Shown here piece by piece: positions 1 through 5,448 of a DNA stretch of 5,522 nucleotides; positions within the stretch are counted from its first letter, which is position 1; every line of letters starts with the position of its first letter. Both the position numbers and the translations under genes were made by a program. The stretch lies in assembly GCA_012520135.1 (NCBI GenBank), contig JAAYOX010000063.1, positions 1-5,522 on the forward strand, read 5' to 3'. The notes under the pieces were generated by a model. The model saw only the letters and a program-made list of their open reading frames with translations, made no database searches and had not been told where the DNA came from. Source of the stretch: Clostridia bacterium (GTDB taxonomy: Bacteria > Bacillota > DULZ01).

Positions 1-287
1 TCCTCCAAAGCCTCCTTAAGCTTCAAGGCAATTGCCAGATTCAAGTCCTTTTCCAGGGTGCCGCCTGCTCCCTTGGCCCCCGGATCATAGCCGCCATGGC
101 CGGGATCAACGGCAATAATTTTTCCGGACAGCTTCCAGTCAAAAGCTTGCGACAGCCCTACTTGGTAAACAATTTTCAAGTTTACATAATATAATGAAGT
201 TGCCACCACCAGCAGCAGACCCAAAACACCGATGCCGGCAGCCAGCAGAGCCTTTAAATGCAGCACTCTGAAAACAATTCTACTCAT
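1..287 (-). CDS. cwlD: N-acetylmuramoyl-L-alanine amidase CwlD, 5' part only
   Basis: The first 95 codons are present; the rest lies beyond the left edge of the window. The reading frame starts at ATG 287-285 behind AGGTGA with a 7-nt spacer. Residues about 11-34 form one hydrophobic segment, an uncleaved anchor or signal sequence. The Amidase_3 zinc hydrolase domain begins at about residue 57 with IIAVDPGHGGYDPGAKG, where His64 is the expected first zinc ligand, and continues with LEKDLNLAIA, where Glu79 matches the conserved Glu ligand of the family. The later His ligand and catalytic Glu are not in the window. Amidase_3 enzymes cut the bond between muramic acid and L-alanine in peptidoglycan. 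CwlD acts in cortex formation, making muramic-lactam together with PdaA so that spores can germinate. The cwlD name rests on the position after rplM-rpsI, as in Bacillus, plus the short anchor-plus-catalytic layout. A generic Amidase_3 paralogue remains possible. The gene lies about 510 nt after rpsI, so it may have its own promoter. Confidence 0.85.
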   Translation of the reverse strand, partial: MSRIVFRVLHLKALLAAGIGVLGLLLVVATSLYYVNLKIVYQVGLSQAFDWKLSGKIIAVDPGHGGYDPGAKGAGGTLEKDLNLAIALKLKEALE

Positions 288-399
288 TCCCTGCTCACCT
301 CTGACCTTCCCCTCAGAAGCAGCTCTCCTGGCCTCTTGGCAGGCAGCCAGGGCCTTTTCCTCAGGGGTTAAAACTTGCTACCTTTATTGATACGCCGGG

Positions 400-768
400 C
401 AGGCAGGGTTTAGAACATCCTTTACTACATAGACATTTCCCTGCTTTCAAACTATCATAATCTTCCCTTACCAAACGGCCCGCTGCACAAAACATGATCC
501 TTTTGACACGAATCATGGTGCCGCCACCTAAACCCATGCCCAATAAATGTCGAACCTCCCACGAAGTTACCAAGTTTGCTGGTGTTGAAATGTAGTTATT
601 GCAAGGCTTCTCGCCGTTTCTTCCCTTCGAGTGACAGAGTTTGCTCGTGGAATAATAAGCACAGTGATACGCAGGGTATATCCTACGGGAGGAAGAATAC
701 AAAAAACCGCCAAAGGTATATAAACCAATGACGGTTTTGTAAGCTCGCAAACAAACTTCGTAAGTTTG
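400..768 (-). ncRNA. Candidate large structured RNA between rpsI and cwlD
   Basis: This covers most of the 510-nt gap 288-798, which has no convincing gene. Read on the minus strand, two nested domains can be drawn. In the 5' domain, ACGAAGTT (761-754) pairs with AACTTCGT (568-561), and GTTTGC (752-747) pairs with GCAAAC (579-574). This helix encloses hairpin AAAACCGTC/GGCGGTTTT (738-730 with 711-703), helix TTCTTCC/GGAAGAA (697-691 with 624-618) and small hairpin GGC-GAGAA-GCC (615-605). In the 3' domain, GGCA-T-GGGTTTAG (540-528) pairs with CTAAACCC-TGCC (413-402): 12 pairs with one bulged U. It encloses CATGAT/ATCATG (517-512 with 498-493). A few 7-bp matches are expected by chance over this length; the 12-pair and the 8+6-pair helices are the real evidence. 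I do not recognise the family. It lacks the hallmark motifs I know for RNase P RNA, SRP RNA, tmRNA or T-box leaders. A known large clostridial RNA class is possible, and so is decayed DNA with chance pairing. Confidence 0.4.
701..738 (-). terminator. Terminator-like hairpin after rpsI
   Basis: On the minus strand, AAAACCGTC (738-730) can pair with GGCGGTTTT (711-703) as 9 pairs including one T-G wobble. The stem ends in a run of six T (706-701), followed by GTATT. The 18-nt loop contains a possible inner GGT/ACC pair. It begins about 60 nt after the rpsI stop, so it could end the rplM-rpsI transcript. The stem is only moderately GC-rich and part of the T tract is also the 3' arm of the stem, so efficiency is uncertain. 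It also fits as one arm of the larger folded RNA described for this gap. Confidence 0.45.
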
Positions 769-798
769 AACAAACTCGATTGTAAATACACACAAGAA

Positions 799-1191
799 TT
801 AACGCTTGGAGAATTGTGGTGCTTTCCGGGCTTTTTTCAAGCCGTATTTCTTTCTTTCCTTCATTCTGGGATCCCTGGTTAGGAAACCGGCTTTCTTAAG
901 AACGGGGCGTAAATCGCCATCGGCTTCCAACAAAGCACGGGCAATACCCATCCGTACAGCACCGGCCTGTCCGGTGGTACCGCCGCCGTGGACCTTAACC
1001 AGCACATCAAAACGGCCAAGAGTATCCGTCAATTCTAACGGCTGTCTCACGATCATTTCCAAAGTCTTAGCATTAAAATATTCATCAAGGGGACGGTTAT
1101 TAATCAGCATTTTCCCGTCACCGGGAACTAGCCTAACCCTGGCTACTGCATTTTTCCTGCGTCCCGTACCGTAATACTGCACCTGTGCCAA
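799..1191 (-). CDS. rpsI: 30S ribosomal protein S9
   Basis: This 130-residue protein is full length for bacterial S9 (uS9), a small-subunit head protein whose C-terminal tail reaches the P-site tRNA. The family signatures are visible: YYGTGRRKNAVARVRL at residues 6-21, the GGGTTGQAGAVRMGIARAL block in the middle, LTRDPRMKERKKYG, and the basic terminal KAPQFSKR tail that contacts tRNA. The start is TTG at 1191-1189, because GGGAGG at 1204-1199 sits 7 nt upstream and family homology begins at once with MAQVQYYGTGRRK; there is no ATG in position. The gene lies 18 nt after rplM and shares its transcript, the standard L13-S9 pair. It is probably controlled from the rplM promoter and leader. No internal oddity apart from the TTG start. 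Confidence 0.98.
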   Translation of the reverse strand: MAQVQYYGTGRRKNAVARVRLVPGDGKMLINNRPLDEYFNAKTLEMIVRQPLELTDTLGRFDVLVKVHGGGTTGQAGAVRMGIARALLEADGDLRPVLKKAGFLTRDPRMKERKKYGLKKARKAPQFSKR

Positions 1192-1209
1192 ACTTAATCC
1201 TCCCTTCCC

Positions 1210-1647
1210 TTAACCTCTTACTTCCCATAGTTCCGGTTTTTGAGCCTGATGGGGATGGCTATCTCCACGATATACTTTCAGCTTCCTGTACATAGCACGT
1301 CCCAATGAATTTTTGGGGAGCATCCCTTTGACAGCCAGCTCAATCACCTTTTCAGGTCTTTTTGCCAGGAGTGTTTGGTAATCGGTACTTTTCAGACCGC
1401 CCGGATAGCCGGAATGTCTCCTCCACTGCTTTTGTTGCAGCTTATTACCGGTTAATACCACTTTTTCTGCATTAATGACGATCACAAAGTCCCCGGTATC
1501 AATATGGGGGGTAAAAATCGGTTTGTGTTTTCCCCTAAGGATTGAGGCCACTTCTGTAGAAACGCGGCCTAAAGGTTTATTGGCAGCATCTATGATGTAC
1601 CATTTTCTTTCTACCTCGTGGGGCTTAGCCATAAAGGTAGTAGTCAC
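1210..1647 (-). CDS. rplM: 50S ribosomal protein L13
   Basis: This 145-residue protein is L13 (uL13), an early-assembling large-subunit protein, at normal family length. The recognisable parts are KPHEVERKWYIIDAANKPLGR near the N-terminus, ILRGKHKPIFTPHIDTGDFV, NAEKVVLTGNK, the HSGYPGGLK loop (residues 78-86) and the GMLPKNSLGRAMYRKLKVY block with a terminal HPHQAQKP region. The start is GTG at 1647-1645, because AGGAGG at 1660-1655 stands 7 nt upstream. The ATG at codon 6 would be too far from that site, and Gram-positive L13 proteins usually carry a few residues before the AKPxEVERKW motif. It is the first gene of the rplM-rpsI operon, with its own sigma-A-type promoter (1777-1749) and a foldable leader. 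In many Firmicutes truA precedes rplM; here the TRAP permease gene does. Confidence 0.98.
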   Translation of the reverse strand: MTTTFMAKPHEVERKWYIIDAANKPLGRVSTEVASILRGKHKPIFTPHIDTGDFVIVINAEKVVLTGNKLQQKQWRRHSGYPGGLKSTDYQTLLAKRPEKVIELAVKGMLPKNSLGRAMYRKLKVYRGDSHPHQAQKPELWEVRG

Positions 1648-1742
1648 TATCGTCCCTCCTTACATCTCAAGTGGCTTTAACACATTCTCACCTGCTAACG
1701 GGGCTCTTGTAGCATGGAGAAAAATGTATAGAAAAAACCACA
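1648..1742 (-). promoter_or_regulatory. Probable L13 mRNA leader (rplM 5' UTR)
   Basis: The roughly 95 nt between the predicted transcription start (about 1742) and rplM folds convincingly on the minus strand. GTGGTTTT (1741-1734), at the very 5' end of the transcript, pairs with AAAGCCAC (1678-1671): 8 pairs with one wobble. Inside, ACAT and TCTC can pair with GAGA-ATGT, leaving three bulged T. An apical TGCTA/TAGCA stem caps a loop containing CAAGAGCCCCGT. The ribosome binding site AGGAGG (1660-1655) lies just 3' of the closing helix. Known biology: Firmicute rplM genes carry an L13 leader thought to let excess L13 repress its own operon. The position and nested three-part fold match that idea, but I am not comparing against the family consensus base by base. 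Confidence 0.6.
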
Positions 1743-1748
1743 TTAGTA

Positions 1749-1777
1749 ATTGTAATCCACGGTTCCCGGAATGTCAA
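1749..1777 (-). promoter_or_regulatory. Sigma-A-type promoter of rplM-rpsI
   Basis: The minus strand has TTGACA (1777-1772), a 17-nt spacer and TACAAT (1754-1749). The -35 box is a perfect consensus match, the -10 box matches 5 of 6 positions and the spacing is optimal. A start of transcription about 7 nt downstream, near 1742, coincides with the 5' strand of the leader's closing helix. The -35 box begins only 3 nt past the permease stop codon, so any upstream activating DNA lies inside the permease coding sequence. The strength suits a ribosomal protein operon. Confidence 0.85.
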
Positions 1778-1780
1778 GCT

Positions 1781-3727
1781 TTAATGAGAGACTTGACTGA
1801 CTGCACTGCTACGTTTCTTGGCAATTTGTAAAGCAACGGCTAAACCCATAACCGCCAACCCTATTAAGTCAGTCTGGATTTCCGGATGGATCATCATTAG
1901 ACCCCCGACCAATAACATTAGACGCTCAATCTGAGAGGTCTTGACAAACAGAAATCCTGCCATGGCAGATCCCAAGCCAACCATTCCAATCAAAGCCGTA
2001 GCCATAATCTGAATTACTTCAAAGGCGCTTGTATCAATCAACAGCATTTGGGGCGACAAAACAAAAATATAGGGAATGATAAAGGCCGTGATCGCTAATT
2101 TAAAGGCATTAACCCCGGTAACCATGGGATTTCCTTTAGCAATACCTGAACCGGCATAAGCCGCCAAGGCAACCGGAGGTGTAACATCAGCAATAACGCC
2201 AAAGTAAAAACAAAACATGTGGGCAGGCAAAACAGGCACTCCAAGCAGCATCAGAGTCGGCGCCGCAATAGTGGAGGTGATTACATAGTTAGCAGTAGTG
2301 GGAATGCCCATACCCAGCAATAAGGAAGCCACCATAGCCAGCATCATGGTAGGCAGTAACAGCCCCTGGGCCAAATCTACCAAAACCGTAGCCAGTTTCA
2401 GGCCCAAACCGGTTAAAGTAACTACCCCTACAATAATACCGGCACAAGCACATGCGATCAGTACCCCCAAAGCCGCCCTGGCTCCAGCTTCCAAGCCTTC
2501 CAGGACTCCTTTCCAAGAGATCCGGGTGGACTTACGGATTAAAGAAGCACCAATGGCCAATATAATTCCTACCAGCGCAGCACGCATGGGAGTGTACTGT
2601 TTGACCAGCAAAACTACTATGGCTACGAGAGGGATGACCAGATGACCCCGGTCCAATAAAATCCGCTTGATCTTGGGCAATTCATCCCGGTTCAAGCCCC
2701 GCAAACCATTCTTTTTAGCTTCTAAATGAACGCCAATCCAAATTCCGGTAAAATAGAGAAGGGCCGGTATGGTCGCCGCTTTGGCCACCTCAATATAAGG
2801 AACGCCCACAAATTCCGCCATTAAAAAGGCTGCCGCTCCCATAATAGGAGGCATAAGCTGTCCGCCGGTGGAGGAAGCCGCCTCAACGGCCCCGGCAAAC
2901 TCAGGCTTATAGCCCAGCTTTTTCATCATAGGAATAGTAAAACTACCGGTACCCGCCACGTTGGCGACTGAACTACCGGATACGGTTCCCATCAGACCGC
3001 TGGATAAAACAGCTACTTTAGCCGGCCCTCCGGTAGCCCAACCGGCTATGGCATTGGCCAAATCAATAAAAAATTGTCCTAATCCGGTCCTTTCCAGGTA
3101 TGCACCGAACAGAATGAATAGGAAAATGAATGTAGAGGAAACCCCTAGGGGTATACCCATAATACCTTCGGTTGTATAGAATAAATGCCCTACCAGTCTT
3201 TTCAACGAGGCCCCCTGGTGGGCAAAACTACCGGGAATGTAAGGACCCAGAAACGCATAAAGCAGAAAACCCATAGCTACTATGACAATAGGCCAGCCTA
3301 CCACCCGCCTGGCTGCTTCCACCACCAAAGCCACCGCAATTATACCAACAATTAAATCAACGGGGGTAACCATACCTGCCCGCATGACCAGTTCCTGGTA
3401 GTTTACTACGATATAAAGAGGAGCTGCCGCTCCAAGACAAGCCAGAATAAAATCAACCCAGTGAAGTTTGTTACGAGGCCAACTTTTACGAGTGGGGTAG
3501 AGCAAAAACACCAGGCACAAGCCAAAAGCCAAATGAACGGAACGTTGCAAATGGGCGTCCAATACTCCAAAAGCCGCCGTATACAATTGAAATAAAGAAA
3601 AAGTAATTGCTATGTCGGTTACAAGCTTGGCTGCAAAACCAAACAGGTGCCTGTAATCAGATTCCTTGTCGTACTGGGCCATCATCTCTGCCGCCTGTAA
3701 GTGTTCATTACTGTGATCATGGCTCAT
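1781..3727 (-). CDS. TRAP transporter fused permease (DctQ-DctM type), TAXI-associated
   Basis: This 648-residue polytopic membrane protein is the right size for a TRAP 4TM/12TM fusion. Residues 1-30 are polar and cytoplasm-like (MSHDHSNEH...). The small-subunit-like part spans about 35-165 with four or five hydrophobic segments, including 64-77, 90-109 and 122-140. The large DctM-like part follows. Its two pseudo-symmetric halves carry the expected discontinuous-helix motifs: SGSSVAN (250-256) and GGQLMPPIMGAAAF (288-301) in the first half, GMGIPTTANY (472-481) and ADVTPPVALAAYA (513-525) in the second. In the family these regions form the sodium- and substrate-binding elevator core. It should import a solute delivered by the TAXI lipoprotein at the cost of an ion gradient; the substrate cannot be read from sequence. 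Start ATG 3727 follows AGGAGG (3743-3738) with a 10-nt spacer, 26 nt after the DUF1850 stop. The stop TAA at 1783-1781 nearly touches the rplM promoter, and no terminator is visible between them. Confidence 0.95.
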   Translation of the reverse strand: MSHDHSNEHLQAAEMMAQYDKESDYRHLFGFAAKLVTDIAITFSLFQLYTAAFGVLDAHLQRSVHLAFGLCLVFLLYPTRKSWPRNKLHWVDFILACLGAAAPLYIVVNYQELVMRAGMVTPVDLIVGIIAVALVVEAARRVVGWPIVIVAMGFLLYAFLGPYIPGSFAHQGASLKRLVGHLFYTTEGIMGIPLGVSSTFIFLFILFGAYLERTGLGQFFIDLANAIAGWATGGPAKVAVLSSGLMGTVSGSSVANVAGTGSFTIPMMKKLGYKPEFAGAVEAASSTGGQLMPPIMGAAAFLMAEFVGVPYIEVAKAATIPALLYFTGIWIGVHLEAKKNGLRGLNRDELPKIKRILLDRGHLVIPLVAIVVLLVKQYTPMRAALVGIILAIGASLIRKSTRISWKGVLEGLEAGARAALGVLIACACAGIIVGVVTLTGLGLKLATVLVDLAQGLLLPTMMLAMVASLLLGMGIPTTANYVITSTIAAPTLMLLGVPVLPAHMFCFYFGVIADVTPPVALAAYAGSGIAKGNPMVTGVNAFKLAITAFIIPYIFVLSPQMLLIDTSAFEVIQIMATALIGMVGLGSAMAGFLFVKTSQIERLMLLVGGLMMIHPEIQTDLIGLAVMGLAVALQIAKKRSSAVSQVSH

Positions 3728-3753
3728 CGACTATATTCCTCCTTTCAAAATTA

Positions 3754-4287
3754 CTAAAACAGTCTATTTAGTCCCCTTTTAGTTACTCTCAGTGTCACCA
3801 GGGAACCGGTCCCTGTGTAATCAGCTAATAAATACCTAACCTGCCGGTGAATTAGACAATGCTCGGTTAAAGGATGGGGTCTGATTGGCAGTTGAGTGAA
3901 GACCCGGTTTAACCCCTCCAAGACAAGCTTACCATCGACTTCTTTCAACTCGCCCTCCCCAGGCAAAAAAGGAGTCCCAACACCCAGGGAGCTGAATTCG
4001 GTTGCCACTAGCATTATTTCACTTTCAACTGACACTTGGAAAATATCATGAACCGGTGTACGGTGAACTGAATGGGAATAACTCAGGGTGAATTTTTCGC
4101 CTTCGTCAAGAGGTAACTTTAATCTAACAGAGCCGCTTTCGTCTACCAACTCAAGATAATAGGGAGACCAAAAAGCGAAAAGAACAATTAAAATACCGGT
4201 AATAACCATTATAAACAGATAGCGGAAAACTGTTGGGCCGGACACTTGCAAGTATCCGGCCCTATTCTTGATAATACTCTTAATCAA
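3754..4287 (-). CDS. DUF1850 domain protein of a TAXI-TRAP transporter
   Basis: A 177-residue protein with one membrane segment (about 21-40, FRYLFIMVITGILIVLFAFW) followed by a beta-rich domain that is probably outside the membrane. The DUF1850 signatures are YSHSVHRTPVHDIF (70-83) and FSSLGVGTPFLPGEGE (98-113), with PIRPHPLTEH further on. Such proteins recur between TAXI binding proteins and fused TRAP permeases, exactly the arrangement here, and are presumed accessory subunits; their mechanism is not established to my knowledge. The start is uncertain. TTG 4287 lies 3 nt after the TAXI stop with a weak AAGG about 9 nt upstream, which suggests coupled translation. TTG 4251, GTG 4245 and ATG 4209 are alternatives, but none has a better ribosome site, and ATG 4209 would start inside the membrane segment. 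The gene ends in tandem stops TAG TAA. A strong palindrome overlaps codons 9-18 of the long version. Confidence 0.85.
   Translation of the reverse strand: MIKSIIKNRAGYLQVSGPTVFRYLFIMVITGILIVLFAFWSPYYLELVDESGSVRLKLPLDEGEKFTLSYSHSVHRTPVHDIFQVSVESEIMLVATEFSSLGVGTPFLPGEGELKEVDGKLVLEGLNRVFTQLPIRPHPLTEHCLIHRQVRYLLADYTGTGSLVTLRVTKRGLNRLF
4235..4262. repeat. 28-nt near-perfect palindrome at the TAXI/DUF1850 junction
   Basis: On the minus strand, GGGCCGGATACTTG (4262-4249) is mirrored by CAAGTGTCCGGCCC (4248-4235). All 14 positions pair if the single T-G counts as a wobble; at DNA level there is one mismatch (4243/4254). In the transcript this would be a stem of at least 12 pairs with a UGCA loop, and the outer 8 pairs are nearly all G-C. 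No T run follows on either strand, so a simple intrinsic terminator is unlikely. It lies 29-56 nt past the TAXI stop. Between a binding-protein gene and its permease, such a hairpin commonly protects the upstream mRNA and lowers downstream expression; applying that here is inference. A protein-binding operator is the alternative. Confidence 0.7.
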
Positions 4288-4290
4288 GAT

Positions 4291-5289
4291 TTATTTACCT
4301 TCGAAGAATTGCTGGGCCCCTGGATGTAGCTCAATAGGCATTCCCTCAGTAGCAGTTTCCTTTTTGATTTGTGCTCCCACTGAGTGGGCCGCTTCCAGTC
4401 TGTCTAAATTACCGTACAAGGCATCCATCATATTGTAAACTAATTCCTGATCCAGGGTATCACCGGTCACTAACATGGCCATAACGGATACCGCTTTAAC
4501 TTCTTCGTCTTGATTTGGATAAGTTCCAGCCGGAATTGGTGTTTCAGTGTAGAAGGGATAATCAGAAACCAAATCGGCAATTAGTTCATCAGTCAGGGGA
4601 ATGAGCTTAACACCTCTTGAAGCAGCAATATCCTGAACAGCAGCTGTTGGGAAACCGGCGGTAACAAAAGCAGCGTCAACATTACCGTCTTTCAGGTTGC
4701 TGGCAGCTTCCCCGAAGGATAAATACTGGACGGAAATATCTTCATAGGTAATGCCTGCTGCCGCTAAAATCTGACGGGCGTTAGCTTCTGTTCCGCTACC
4801 GGCAGCACCCACTGCAACTTTCTTACCTTTCAGGTCTTCCACGGAATTGATATTAGCAGACGCCAAAGTAATAATCTGAACCGTTTCCGGATAAAGTGTT
4901 GACAAGCCTTTTAAGCCTTCATATTGATTACCTTCAAACATTTCAGTGCCATTAACGGCATAATAAGCGATATCATTTTGAACCAGAGCGATTTGAGCAG
5001 AATTATCTCTGATAAGATTAATATTAGCTACAGAGGCTCCCGTGCTTTGAGCACTGGCATTAACCCCATCAATATTCCGATTGAAAATATCAGCCATTGC
5101 ACCGCCCAGTGGGTAATAAGTACCCGAGGTACCTCCGGTAGCAATATTGATAAAGGTTGTCCCTCCCTGCTGTCCGCCGCCTTGCTCATTCTGAGCTCCA
5201 CCGGTCTGTTGACCGCCGCCACAGCCCACCAAGGATACCAACATCATAACTATCAAAGCAATAATAAAAATTCTCTTTTTATGAAACAT
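4291..5289 (-). CDS. TAXI family TRAP transporter solute-binding lipoprotein
   Basis: This 332-residue protein has a signal peptide with positive start (MFHKKR), hydrophobic core and lipobox LVGC, with Cys23 as the lipidation site. It should therefore be tethered to the outer face of the membrane. Residues 24-43 are a Gly/Gln-rich linker. The TAXI fold then begins with IATGGTSGTYYPLGGAMA (49-66), followed by SVANINLIRDNSAQIALVQND (86-106, cut by chance into the usual ligand-pocket region), the hinge segment VAVGAAGSGTEANARQIL (158-174) and FGEAASNLKDGNVDAAFVTAG (192-212). It closes with the family's C-terminal pattern LHPGAQQFFEGK. TAXI proteins bind glutamate, glutamine or dicarboxylate-type ligands in characterised cases; the ligand here cannot be named. 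Start ATG 5289 follows AGGAGG (5301-5296) with a 6-nt spacer and gives a proper signal peptide. It is the first gene of the transporter operon, with a leader of about 105 nt. Confidence 0.95.
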   Translation of the reverse strand: MFHKKRIFIIALIVMMLVSLVGCGGGQQTGGAQNEQGGGQQGGTTFINIATGGTSGTYYPLGGAMADIFNRNIDGVNASAQSTGASVANINLIRDNSAQIALVQNDIAYYAVNGTEMFEGNQYEGLKGLSTLYPETVQIITLASANINSVEDLKGKKVAVGAAGSGTEANARQILAAAGITYEDISVQYLSFGEAASNLKDGNVDAAFVTAGFPTAAVQDIAASRGVKLIPLTDELIADLVSDYPFYTETPIPAGTYPNQDEEVKAVSVMAMLVTGDTLDQELVYNMMDALYGNLDRLEAAHSVGAQIKKETATEGMPIELHPGAQQFFEGK

Positions 5290-5401
5290 GTAAACCCTCC
5301 TCTTTTATTCATTATCATTGCTAATAAAGCTGAAAAATTTTCTTTCCAAAGCCCCTTTTCTTAAATGAAATTTAGTCTTTTCGAATTATGTTTACTGATT
5401 A

Positions 5402-5431
5402 ATGTTATCACAAAAGCCAATTTATCGTCAA
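5402..5431 (-). promoter_or_regulatory. Probable promoter of the TAXI-TRAP operon
   Basis: The minus strand shows TTGACG (5431-5426), an 18-nt spacer and TAACAT (5407-5402), preceded directly by TGA, which makes an extended -10 element. The -35 box matches 5 of 6 and the -10 box 4 of 6 consensus positions. Transcription would start near 5395, leaving an A/T-rich leader of about 105 nt before the binding-protein gene. In that leader I see no riboswitch-like fold and no terminator. Confidence 0.65.
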
Positions 5432-5448
5432 TGCAAGCACTTACATAA

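Noticed and set aside
327..351. Hairpin CCTGGC/GCCAGG upstream of cwlD as a terminator or riboswitch
   Set aside because: Only 6 pairs with a 13-nt loop and no T run. The GCCAGGAGAGCTGC stretch faintly recalls a cobalamin-riboswitch box, but none of the rest of that fold is present.
422..450. Possible cwlD promoter TTGAAA-17 nt-TAGTAA on the minus strand
   Set aside because: The -35 is fair, but the -10 matches only 3 of 6 consensus positions, and it overlaps the candidate structured RNA. Not strong enough to annotate.
538..570. GGTTCGAC motif as a tRNA or tmRNA T-arm
   Set aside because: No acceptor stem, anticodon arm or CCA end can be found around it.
567..791. A 74-codon minus-strand open frame overlapping the same gap
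   Set aside because: No ribosome site and no recognisable domain; it overlaps the longer accidental frame and the candidate RNA.
361..795. A 144-codon minus-strand open frame in the rpsI-cwlD gap
   Set aside because: It starts with TTG and has no ribosome binding site. The product is an odd Cys- and Ser-rich mix with no family signature. The same DNA supports long-range RNA helices, so an accidental open frame in a structured RNA is likelier. A comparison of synonymous and nonsynonymous change in relatives would settle it.
806..1174. Plus-strand open frame opposite rpsI
   Set aside because: It is the antisense shadow of a certain ribosomal protein gene and has no start signal.
4924..5364. 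Plus-strand open frame opposite the TAXI gene
   Set aside because: It is antisense to a well-supported lipoprotein gene, lacks a ribosome site and shows no domain.
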